From: Bacteroidota bacterium
Lineage (GTDB): Bacteria > Bacteroidota > Ignavibacteria > Ignavibacteriales > Ignavibacteriaceae
DNA length: 38,646 bases
Direction: 5' to 3'
Assembly (NCBI GenBank): GCA_023453665.1
Contig: JAEXTA010000018.1
Span: forward strand, 1-38,646
Shown: in pieces, positions 1-7,301 of the stretch
Numbering within the stretch: position 1 is the stretch's first letter
Layout of the letters: every line of letters begins with the position of its first letter
Position numbers and translations under genes: made by a program
The notes under the pieces: model-generated
Databases searched by the model: none
What the model saw: only the letters and a program-made list of their open reading frames with translations
What the model was told of the DNA's origin: nothing

Positions 1-1
1 A

Positions 2-250
2 AAGACGAATAAGCCGGATCACATTTTAACTTATGATAAAGCCTGGAAAGACAGACTTGGTAAACGCCACGAAACTTTTAACAGGATTAAAGAAGGCATT
101 TACAATTTTTCAGATGATAAATTTAACAACATCGCTCAATCTATTCTAAAAATTCCAATCGAAAAAAGAACACTGGGGAAAGTGTTTACAACTGCGTTGA
201 TGAACAATCCATCATTACTAATTGATATTGCAAAAGTGTTTGTTGTTTAA
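2..250 (+). CDS. C-terminal end of an FAD-dependent oxidoreductase (geranylgeranyl reductase-like), truncated by the window edge
   Basis: An open frame runs in from the left edge and stops at TAA 248-250, giving 82 residues of a C-terminus. It contains a Y-x-K-x-W-x-x-x-L-G-K stretch, then an alpha-helical tail with FSDDKFNNIAQ and NNPSLLIDIAKVF. This layout (Tyr/Trp helix, 'F-x-x-S-D' helix, 'P-x-L-x-x-x-x-K-x-F' end) resembles the tail of geranylgeranyl-reductase-family flavoproteins, which reduce isoprenoid chains or quinone side chains. The FAD-binding N-terminus lies outside the window, so the family call is tentative. A palindromic repeat begins 8 bp after the stop. Confidence 0.45.
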   Translation, partial: KTNKPDHILTYDKAWKDRLGKRHETFNRIKEGIYNFSDDKFNNIAQSILKIPIEKRTLGKVFTTALMNNPSLLIDIAKVFVV

Positions 251-257
251 ACACAAT

Positions 258-340
258 TAGCACACGGATTAGACTGATGGAACTGATTAATACGGATCAG
301 ATCAGTTCTAATCCGTTTGATCTGTTTAATCCGTGCGCTA
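258..340. repeat. Imperfect palindromic intergenic repeat, family A, copy 1
   Basis: This 83-bp sequence folds on itself: the left arm TAGCACACGGATTAGAC pairs with the right arm (last 20 bp ending CCGTGCGCTA) with a few mismatches. Its centre, CGGATCAGATCAGTTC at 293-308 followed by ATCCG, is shared with the palindrome at 1221-1284. The two copies bracket the secreted-protein gene at 425-1213. It may act as a transcription terminator or be a miniature repetitive element of REP type. Confidence 0.75.
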
Positions 341-424
341 TTAATACTTGCCAATCATCAACTAAAAGATATTGACAGTACACTATATGTTATTTACATT
401 AATCTAACTTTTTATGGGGGTGTT

Positions 425-1213
425 ATGAAAATTGGAACTTTACTTGCAATATTATTTGGCATAATTGTATTCCTCAACGTATCACATGCTCAACTATTAA
501 AAACAGGTGAAGATAACCCTATCGTTGAAATAATAGAATTTTCCAGTGATAGTTTATACTCCGAATTTATTGGAGATACGGTAAACTGTTATATCAGGAA
601 TAATTCAGATAGCAACGTTATCCTTGATTCAATTTTTACAGCTAGTAGTTATGGTTATCTGTCTTTAATAATTGATGGCAGCGGTAACTTTTTTATAAAC
701 TTGTTTGGTAAGTACCCGAATCATCCTCTGGATACTCTCAGATATAATATCTCTGCTCACGATTCAATTTTATTTCAAATATATGATGTTGACCTTTGTC
801 CAATTTGTGATTTTGAAATTCAAGACTACTTTCTTGATACGCTGACTTTTGGATTTACAGTTGTGGACTCCGGATATTATTTTACAAAAGCAATTCAGAT
901 ATCTGGCGAAGGACATCCATCAGCTTTAAATGATTTTGGTGATCCGCCGTCTTCTTTTAGTATTTTCCAAAACTATCCTAACCCATTCAACCCGAGCACT
1001 AAAATAAGTTGGCAATCACCAATAAGTAGTTGGCAATCCATAAAGGTTTATGATGTGCTTGGAAATTTGATTGCAACTCTGGTCGATGAATATAAAAACG
1101 CTGGAAGTTATGAAATAGCCTTTGATGCATCATCACTCTCAAGCGGAGTTTATTTTTATCAGTTAATTGCGGGTGATTACATTGAAACCAAAAGGATGGT
1201 TGTACTAAAGTAA
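425..1213 (+). CDS. Secreted protein with T9SS type A C-terminal sorting domain
   Basis: A 262-residue protein of unknown function, predicted to be exported through the Sec system and then sorted by the type IX secretion system. ATG 425 is chosen because it gives a classic signal peptide (MKIGTLLAILFGIIVFLNV, cleavage after SHA) and follows a G-rich stretch; the frame is open upstream to 317, but that extension would bury the signal peptide. The middle (about residues 40-170) has beta-sandwich-like alternating hydrophobic strands and a C-x-x-C pair (DLCPICDF). The last ~85 residues are a canonical type A sorting domain: FQNYPNPFNPSTKISW, KVYDVLGN, GVYFYQL, and a basic end (TKRMVVLK). It stands alone, flanked by related palindromes at 258-340 and 1221-1284. 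Confidence 0.8.
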   Translation: MKIGTLLAILFGIIVFLNVSHAQLLKTGEDNPIVEIIEFSSDSLYSEFIGDTVNCYIRNNSDSNVILDSIFTASSYGYLSLIIDGSGNFFINLFGKYPNHPLDTLRYNISAHDSILFQIYDVDLCPICDFEIQDYFLDTLTFGFTVVDSGYYFTKAIQISGEGHPSALNDFGDPPSSFSIFQNYPNPFNPSTKISWQSPISSWQSIKVYDVLGNLIATLVDEYKNAGSYEIAFDASSLSSGVYFYQLIAGDYIETKRMVVLK

Positions 1214-1220
1214 AACCAAA

Positions 1221-1284
1221 TAGCACACTGATCTAACGGATCAGATCAGTTCCGATCCGGTTGTTCCGTTAGATCAGTGTGCCA
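1221..1284. repeat. Palindromic intergenic repeat, family A, copy 2 (likely bidirectional terminator)
   Basis: The 64-bp element has arms TAGCACACTGATCTAACGGA and its near-perfect complement (19 of 20 pairs, right arm 1265-1284) around a 24-base loop. The loop region contains CGGATCAGATCAGTTC (1237-1252) followed by GATCCG, the core shared with copy 1. It sits between two convergent genes, where a hairpin could end transcription from both sides. Confidence 0.8.
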
Positions 1285-1294
1285 TTAAAATCTG

Positions 1295-3274
1295 CTATTG
1301 ACGGATACTTAATCTTTCAATCATATCTTTTGTACTTCTAACCAATGTTATGAACTCTTCCCTGTAACCAAACTCATCTTTACCTTGTGAATCTTCAGCA
1401 AGACTTATGACTGATTCAAAGTTAGATGTTCCTTTAAACTGACTATCTCTCAACAGTAACGCAAACTGCACAACCGCAGATGAGAAAAGAAAATTCTCTG
1501 AAACCTCTATTTCATTTTCAGGATCAAGTTCAAGAGTTTTTGTTAACAACTTACTTGTATCTTCGTCCGGTTCTTTGTACCTGATGCTGAACAATAAAAC
1601 TTCTTTTGAGCTTACTGCTTCATACTTTAGTCTGTGTTCCTGGTAGCGAAGATTTTCATATCCTTGAATTGCAGCCACTTCCTTAACCGGAACAACTTCA
1701 TACAAAGCTGTTACAGTGTGACCCGCACCAAGCTCGCCGGCATCTTTTTTATCATCTTCAAAATCTTCTTTTTTGAGCATGCGGTTTTCATAACCAATTA
1801 ATCTGTAGCTTAAGACTTTTGCAGGATTAAACTCAACCTGGATTTTTACATCCTTGGCAATCGTAAACAATGTTGAAGTAATTTCATGACCAAGCACTTT
1901 TTTTGCTTCCAAAAAATTATCGATGTAATAGTAGTTGCCGTTTCCTTTGTCAGCTATTTCTTCAAGTCTGCCATCTTTAAAATTTCCCATACCGAATCCG
2001 AGTATGGTTAAATAAATACCAGACTTTTTCTTTTCTTCAATAAGTTGAACAAGTTCGGATGTATTCGAAACACCAACATTAAAATCACCATCGGTAGCAA
2101 GGATAATCCTGTTGTTGCCGCCTTCAATAAAATTTTCTTCCGCAGTTTTGTACGCGAGTAAAATTCCTTCACCACCGGCAGTTGAACCACCAGCATTAAG
2201 TCTGTCAATTGCATTAAGAATTTTCTGTTTCTCTGATACATACGTTGATGGAAGAACCAACCCTGCAGCACCTGCATAAACGACTATTGATACTTTATCA
2301 TCAGATGAAATTTTATCAATCATCATCTTCATTGATTTTTTTACAAGCGGAAGTTTATTTTCCGGCGTCATTGAACCGGAAACATCAAGAAGAAACACAA
2401 GATTGCTTTGTCGTTTTTCATTACCAATTAATTCTTTTCCTTTTATTCCTATGTGAACCAGGTAGTTGTCTTTGTTCCATGGGCATTCACCTATTTCGGT
2501 CGTTATTGAAAATGGCGAGCCGTCTTTCGGCTGCGGATAATCATAGTCAAAATAGTTGATGAACTCTTCAACTCTAACCGCATCTCTCGGTGGAATTGTA
2601 TTTTCATTAATAAATCTCCGTGCATTGCTGTATGACGCAGCATCAACATCAATTGAAAATGTTGAAAGTGGATTTGACATTGATTCAAGAAAATCATTTT
2701 CAACTATTGTGTTGTATTCTTCTGTGTTGAAGAATGCAGGGTCATTAACTAACATCCCTTCGACGTAATAAGCATTGTTATCACTTCTGCCGCCTCTAAT
2801 GTGGATATTACCATTCTGATTAGCTACGCCTGATTGTGTACTTACTACAGAATTAATTCCACGAAAGAATAGATTTTCCGGACTCACAACAGTATTAGAG
2901 TTTGTAACATTTTTATTTATTAAAGGTTTTTCAGAGACTATCTCTACACAACCCATTTGATAGACTTCAGCAATCAGTTTAACATTAACTTCGGTTGTGA
3001 GATTGGTCGATACAATCACTTCCTTGATTTTGGTATCTTTATAACCAATGTACTTTCCAATAATTGTGTAAGTACCTTCGGGGACATTCAGAATAATATA
3101 ATTACCATCGATATTGGTGGCAGCACCAAGTTTTGTGTTTTCGATTACTACGTTAGCACCGATTAATGGTTCGCCGGTTGCAGCATCAGTTACCTTACCA
3201 ACGATTTTTCCTTCACCCGCAAAAAGTGAGATTGTGACTGCCAGACTTAACAGGATTGTTTTGAGCGCGGACAT
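1295..3274 (-). CDS. vWA-domain surface protein with carboxypeptidase-regulatory-like and TonB-plug-like N-terminus
   Basis: A 659-residue exported protein. ATG at 3274 is preferred over an upstream in-frame Met at 3328 because it has a GGAGG box 7 bases ahead and starts a good signal peptide (MSALKTILLSLAVTISLFAG). Domains in order: CarboxypepD_reg-like (about 22-105; ATGEPLIGANV, TNIDGNY, VPEGTYT); a stretch like the plug of TonB-dependent receptors (about 140-178, with NIHIRGGRSDNNAYYVEGM); a vWA N-terminal domain of YfbK type (about 200-275, SIDVDAASYSNARRFI); a vWA domain (about 292-450) with a complete MIDAS start D297-x-S299-x-S301; and a DUF3520-like C-terminus. YfbK-type proteins are usually lipoproteins of unknown role; here a receptor-like front replaces the lipobox. 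It is probably periplasmic or outer-membrane associated and binds a divalent metal. Confidence 0.85.
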   Translation of the reverse strand: MSALKTILLSLAVTISLFAGEGKIVGKVTDAATGEPLIGANVVIENTKLGAATNIDGNYIILNVPEGTYTIIGKYIGYKDTKIKEVIVSTNLTTEVNVKLIAEVYQMGCVEIVSEKPLINKNVTNSNTVVSPENLFFRGINSVVSTQSGVANQNGNIHIRGGRSDNNAYYVEGMLVNDPAFFNTEEYNTIVENDFLESMSNPLSTFSIDVDAASYSNARRFINENTIPPRDAVRVEEFINYFDYDYPQPKDGSPFSITTEIGECPWNKDNYLVHIGIKGKELIGNEKRQSNLVFLLDVSGSMTPENKLPLVKKSMKMMIDKISSDDKVSIVVYAGAAGLVLPSTYVSEKQKILNAIDRLNAGGSTAGGEGILLAYKTAEENFIEGGNNRIILATDGDFNVGVSNTSELVQLIEEKKKSGIYLTILGFGMGNFKDGRLEEIADKGNGNYYYIDNFLEAKKVLGHEITSTLFTIAKDVKIQVEFNPAKVLSYRLIGYENRMLKKEDFEDDKKDAGELGAGHTVTALYEVVPVKEVAAIQGYENLRYQEHRLKYEAVSSKEVLLFSIRYKEPDEDTSKLLTKTLELDPENEIEVSENFLFSSAVVQFALLLRDSQFKGTSNFESVISLAEDSQGKDEFGYREEFITLVRSTKDMIERLSIRQ

Positions 3275-3560
3275 TTTAACCTCCAATGAATTTGATTTCA
3301 ATGTATGGGTGAAGTCAGCTATAGTCAAGAGACGGATTTTCTCCGGAATTTTTTAGCACAAATTTTTCAACTATTGTACCAGTAGCTGTTAACTATTGTT
3401 AGTTTACAATCGATGATAAAAGCAAGGTACACTGATTTGAACCTAATAGGAATGTGTTAAGATCATTATGATTTGTTATGAAGTAATTTTATTTGGGAGC
3501 TTCAACAAATACTTCTATGTTTGAAATCATTTTTGTAAATGTTATTGAAAAGGTTCTAAA

Positions 3561-4085
3561 ATGTCCTGGTATATAGATTTTGTAAAAAGTTTTCCTCTCA
3601 TCTCAGCAATGATTCAGTTTGCAATTCTTGGCACATTTGGAGATGTTGTTTCTCACTGGTTAGTTAAACGGAAAATTTTTTCGCCATATGATTTTAAGAC
3701 TCTTTTGTTGAAGATGATCGAATGGGCAATACTCGCGGTGTTCATCAAATATGCTTTTATTGGATTTAACGGGTTTGTTGATAGTTTGATTTTTCATGAT
3801 TACCTGCCTGAACTTGATGGCATTGGAAAATCATTTGCAATTTCAACCATGATGAATTTACAATTCGGACCTTTCCTTGTTATAATGCATCGTGTGCTGG
3901 ACAATGTCATTGCACAACAAAGTAACTGGAGAAATATTGATAAAGGGTTTTATTCGTTATTGTGGTTCTGGATACCCGCACACACAATTACATTTATCCT
4001 TCCAAAAGAATTTCAGATAGGGCTGGCAGCGATATGGTCATTGGCACTTGGGATTATTCTGGGAATTTATAATCGCAAAAGATAA
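3561..4085 (+). CDS. Mpv17/PMP22-like multi-pass membrane protein
   Basis: A 174-residue protein with about four hydrophobic helices (roughly 10-32, 50-72, 88-112, 128-170). The ending WFWIPAHTITFILP followed by an alpha-helical segment with a central Trp resembles the C-terminal signature of the Mpv17/PMP22 family (W-x-x-W-P-x-x-x-x-x-N-F-x-x-x-P, then V-x-x-x-W-x-x-x-L-S). Family members are known from mitochondria and peroxisomes, with occasional bacterial homologues; proposed roles are as channels, but the bacterial function is not established. Monocistronic; 286 bp of AT-rich sequence without visible genes separates it from the start of the vWA gene. Confidence 0.55.
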   Translation: MSWYIDFVKSFPLISAMIQFAILGTFGDVVSHWLVKRKIFSPYDFKTLLLKMIEWAILAVFIKYAFIGFNGFVDSLIFHDYLPELDGIGKSFAISTMMNLQFGPFLVIMHRVLDNVIAQQSNWRNIDKGFYSLLWFWIPAHTITFILPKEFQIGLAAIWSLALGIILGIYNRKR

Positions 4086-4129
4086 TTTTGCTTTGAATCA
4101 TCTTCCGGATCAAGAAATCTAAAAATTAG

Positions 4130-4160
4130 TTGTTCCCGTTTTGGGAACTTTGTATATTAA
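4130..4160 (+). promoter_or_regulatory. higBA promoter with an operator palindrome inside the spacer
   Basis: A -35-like TTGTTC (4130-4135) and a -10-like TATATT (4153-4158) are 17 bp apart. The spacer region contains the perfect inverted repeat GTTCCC-gtttt-GGGAAC (4132-4148). A start site about 6 bases after the -10 would fall on or beside ATG 4164, so the transcript would be leaderless or nearly so. The palindrome is the natural site for HigA to repress its own operon. Confidence 0.65.
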
Positions 4161-4163
4161 TGT

Positions 4164-4457
4164 ATGAGAGTGATAGCAATAAAAAAACTTAAAGAGTTTT
4201 GGCTAAAACATCCAGATGCTGAACAACCATTAAGAGCCTGGTATTCGGAAGCGACAAATTCAGATTGGAAAAAACCAGCTGATATAACGGCTCTTTATCG
4301 GACTGCGAGCATACTTTCAAACAGCAGAATTATTTTTAATATAAAAGGAAATGATTACAGATTAATTACGGCTATAAATTATAACTACAAAGTTGTTTAT
4401 ATAAGGTTTATCGGAACACATAAAGAATATGATAGAATAAATGCTGAGGAGATATAG
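4164..4457 (+). CDS. higB: HigB-type mRNA interferase toxin
   Basis: A 97-residue toxin of the HigB/RelE-like superfamily (PF09907 type). The features seen are the amphipathic start with LKEFWLKHPDAEQPLRAWY, the W-x-x-P-A-D-I turn, then beta strands RIIFNIKGNDYRLITAI and VVYIRFIGTHKEYDRI, which is the standard HigB layout and length. Such toxins cleave mRNA on the ribosome. The antitoxin gene follows after 2 bp. The order (toxin first) is typical for higBA. No ribosome-binding site is visible, which fits the predicted leaderless transcript. Confidence 0.9.
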   Translation: MRVIAIKKLKEFWLKHPDAEQPLRAWYSEATNSDWKKPADITALYRTASILSNSRIIFNIKGNDYRLITAINYNYKVVYIRFIGTHKEYDRINAEEI

Positions 4458-4459
4458 GT

Positions 4460-4810
4460 ATGAAAATAAAAGTAATCAAAACAAAAAAAGACTATAACGC
4501 GGCACTTAAAAAGATCGAAGAGATTTTTGATGCGAAACCGGGGTCACAGGAAGGCGATCTTCTTGAACTGCTTGTTACTTTAGTTGAAACTTACGAACAA
4601 AAACAATTTAAAGTTTCTCCCCCTGATCCAGTTGAAGCTATAAAGTTCAGGATGGAGCAGCTAGGATTAAAACAATCGGATATTGCCGAAGTTATAGGCG
4701 GTAAAAACAGAGCTTCTGAAATTCTTAACAGAAAAAGAGAACTTACCGCGAAGATGATGAGAGATCTGCACAGAAAATTTAATATTCCGGCTGAGTCTCT
4801 GCTCGCTTAA
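4460..4810 (+). CDS. higA: HigA-type antitoxin with helix-turn-helix
   Basis: A 116-residue antitoxin. Residues about 1-50 form an acidic helical region; residues about 58-112 are an Xre-type helix-turn-helix (FRMEQLGLKQSDIAEVIGG, then NRASEILNRKRELT), the domain that binds the operator and represses the operon. It ends with the family-typical LHRKFNIPAESLL. Two bases separate it from the toxin stop, so the two are translated from one message. The likely target site is the GTTCCC/GGGAAC palindrome at 4132-4148. Confidence 0.9.
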   Translation: MKIKVIKTKKDYNAALKKIEEIFDAKPGSQEGDLLELLVTLVETYEQKQFKVSPPDPVEAIKFRMEQLGLKQSDIAEVIGGKNRASEILNRKRELTAKMMRDLHRKFNIPAESLLA

Positions 4811-4851
4811 TTAAATTTCATAAGTTGAACTGTCAAATATTTAATCTGGAT

Positions 4852-7137
4852 TTAAAACTCCGCACTAATACCGATAGATGGCAGAATACCAATCGATGAC
4901 TCATCATCAACTGCGCCTTTACGTGCATCCCACCGGATAAAACTTCTGTTAGTCCTGTTATAAATATTCTGAATATCTATATAAGTTATAAGCGTCCAGT
5001 TGCTGAAGAACCAGTGTTTATCAACACGAAGATCAAGACTGTGATTCGGTTCAAGTCTTGCTGAATTATAGTTAACTACACTTTGTGAGCCATCTGGATT
5101 AAACGGTGTGTAAGGTTTCCCTGAAGCGTACCGGAATTTTAAACTGGTTTCCCACTCGTTATTGAATTTATAACCACCGCTTATATTAAATATCCAGGTC
5201 TGGTCATAACTTCCTTTTCTTGTAATGCCATCGAGCGGGGTAAATTCGGATTGACTATAAGTTAAACTTAAAATGCCATAATATGGTATGTCAGAAAGTT
5301 TTTTCTGCACTGATAGTTCAATACCTTTTGCATTACCTTTCCCTTCGCTAACCAATGGTTCAAGCCCGAAAGAAGAAAAATTATCGTCACTGCCAGAAAA
5401 GCCAGCACCTGTATTTGCAAGAACAAGGTAAGGTCTTATAACACTTGCCGGATAGTCTTCATAGTCCTTATAAAAACTTTCTATTTTAAGCAGGGCATCC
5501 TCACGCAAGCGATGTTCAAGACCGACGACCAATTGATTATTTCGAACATGTTTAAGTTTTTTATTTGATCGATTAGCCGCAAGCCAGATGTATGATGGTG
5601 ATTGATGATAAATACCTCCGCTTAAATTTAAAGATGTCAATTCATTAAGTTGATAAGATGCAGATATTCTTGGGCTGATAAATATTTTATTTTCAAGCGG
5701 ATCAAAGTAATCACCCCTCAAACCAAGATTAACCGTCAGGTTGTTGAATAAAATAAAACTGTAATTTGAAAACACGGCCAGTTTTGTAAATCTGTTTGAG
5801 GATGATAGTGATTGAAGCGGAAGCGAATCACCGAATGTAGTTCTGAAGGTTGGAAAGAGGATATCAGATTCAAACTTAATGGACTTGACCATTCCACCGA
5901 AATTTAATTCTGAAGTTTTATTCAGCTTTAATACAATGTCTGCTTTCAGACTATTCTCTCCTTCGATTGATTTATTTTTAAAGATCGGGTTAAAAAGAGT
6001 ATCCCGCTGCTGAGTATCATAGTCAGTAAAGTTTCTGCTAAGGGTCAGATCAATAAAACCATCATCGAAAAGATGTCTGAAAATAAATCCGGTCACATAT
6101 TGTGTTTGATTGCTGCCGAGTATACGTGAGTTATCAAATCTTTGTTCTTCGGTATCATTAAAATATCTCACATTATCAAAAGCACTGATGAAAAGAAATG
6201 AAAGCGAGTTGTTCTGATCAATTTTAAAATTGGCTTTTGATAGTACATCATAATATTCAGGAACGAAAGCAAAGTTTGCAGCTTTGAAAATAAAATCGAG
6301 ATAACTTCTTCTTGCGGAAAAAATAAAATCAGAGTTTGCTGTTAATGGTCCTTCAAGATTCAACCCGAACTGAGTTGCAGATATTGTTGCCTTGCCGCCG
6401 AGTCTGTCGCTTCTTCCTTGTCGCAAATTAATATTTAATACGGATGAAAGTTTGTCGCCGTAAAGTACCGGAAAACCACCGGTTGAAAAAGATGTTTCCT
6501 TTACATAATCAAGATTAATATAGCTTAACGGACCGCCTGTCGCTCCCTGAGTTCCAAAGTGATTTATATTCGGGACTTCAATACCATCAACTATATATAA
6601 ATTTTCTGAAGGCGCACCTCCGCGAACAATAAGATCATTTCTTCCTGCATCTGCCTGCGCAACACCCGGTAATACCGAAAGCGCGCGAACAACATCCTCA
6701 AATCCGCCTGCACTTCTTCTTATTTCTTCATAACTGAAATTTTTTATACTGTTAACTTCAAAAGGATTTTTAGAAAAATAGTCACTTGATATGGTTACAC
6801 TTTCAAGTTCTATTGTTTGCGGAGTCAATTCAAAATCGAGCTGGGCAGGTTTTGTGGCACTTACTGTTATATCGGTTTTGGTTACGGAATTATAACCTAT
6901 CGATGATACTCTAACCTGGTAAGTCCCCGGTTCAAGTCCGCTGATTTTATAAATTCCGGATTCATCTGCGGCATCACCTTTTTCAGTGCCGGGGATAAAG
7001 ATGTTTGCCCCTATGACAGGTTGTTTCGTTGTTGCGTCAATCACTCTTCCGGAGATTGTACCGGAATTACTTTGTGCGTTAATATCAAAAGATTTTATTA
7101 ATACAAATACTGCCGTTATAAAAATTATTTTAGTCAT
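4852..7137 (-). CDS. TonB-dependent outer-membrane receptor with carboxypeptidase-regulatory-like domain
   Basis: A 761-residue receptor. Signal peptide at 1-21 (ending INAQS), CarboxypepD_reg-like domain about 25-105 (GRVIDATTKQPVIGANIFIP), plug about 120-230 (LPGVAQADAGRNDLIVRGG, ENLYIVDGIEVPNINHFGTQ), and a beta-barrel from about 240 to the end, which closes with an aromatic-terminated strand (GISAEF). This is the SusC/FecA-like class that imports large ligands using energy passed from TonB across the periplasm. The substrate cannot be read from the sequence. No SusD-like partner is adjacent. It diverges from the histidine kinase gene at 7302; a palindrome at 7200-7219 lies between them. 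Confidence 0.9.
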   Translation of the reverse strand: MTKIIFITAVFVLIKSFDINAQSNSGTISGRVIDATTKQPVIGANIFIPGTEKGDAADESGIYKISGLEPGTYQVRVSSIGYNSVTKTDITVSATKPAQLDFELTPQTIELESVTISSDYFSKNPFEVNSIKNFSYEEIRRSAGGFEDVVRALSVLPGVAQADAGRNDLIVRGGAPSENLYIVDGIEVPNINHFGTQGATGGPLSYINLDYVKETSFSTGGFPVLYGDKLSSVLNINLRQGRSDRLGGKATISATQFGLNLEGPLTANSDFIFSARRSYLDFIFKAANFAFVPEYYDVLSKANFKIDQNNSLSFLFISAFDNVRYFNDTEEQRFDNSRILGSNQTQYVTGFIFRHLFDDGFIDLTLSRNFTDYDTQQRDTLFNPIFKNKSIEGENSLKADIVLKLNKTSELNFGGMVKSIKFESDILFPTFRTTFGDSLPLQSLSSSNRFTKLAVFSNYSFILFNNLTVNLGLRGDYFDPLENKIFISPRISASYQLNELTSLNLSGGIYHQSPSYIWLAANRSNKKLKHVRNNQLVVGLEHRLREDALLKIESFYKDYEDYPASVIRPYLVLANTGAGFSGSDDNFSSFGLEPLVSEGKGNAKGIELSVQKKLSDIPYYGILSLTYSQSEFTPLDGITRKGSYDQTWIFNISGGYKFNNEWETSLKFRYASGKPYTPFNPDGSQSVVNYNSARLEPNHSLDLRVDKHWFFSNWTLITYIDIQNIYNRTNRSFIRWDARKGAVDDESSIGILPSIGISAEF

Positions 7138-7199
7138 ACTTCAATTGTTTTTTTTCGTAAACATTATTGTAAGCAATTTAGTTCCGTTTTTTTAAACAT

Positions 7200-7219
7200 G
7201 TTAAATAGTTATATTTAAC
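7200..7219. promoter_or_regulatory. Inverted repeat between divergent receptor and kinase genes, possible operator
   Basis: GTTAAATA-gtta-TATTTAAC is a perfect 8-bp inverted repeat in the short divergent intergenic region between the TonB-dependent receptor (start 7137) and the histidine kinase (start 7302). Placement fits a shared operator. The surrounding DNA is very AT-rich, so a chance palindrome is possible. Confidence 0.3.
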
Positions 7220-7301
7220 TAATAATTGAGTGTTATTAGGCAACAATAAACAATATACATATTTAAGTGTCACCAATTTTTCCAAATCCGGTTCAACCAA
7301 A

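Noticed and set aside
7230..7301. GTG 7230 as start of the histidine kinase
   Set aside because: The added 24 residues show no domain or signal sequence and there is no ribosome-binding site; ATG 7302 leaves the PAS domain whole.
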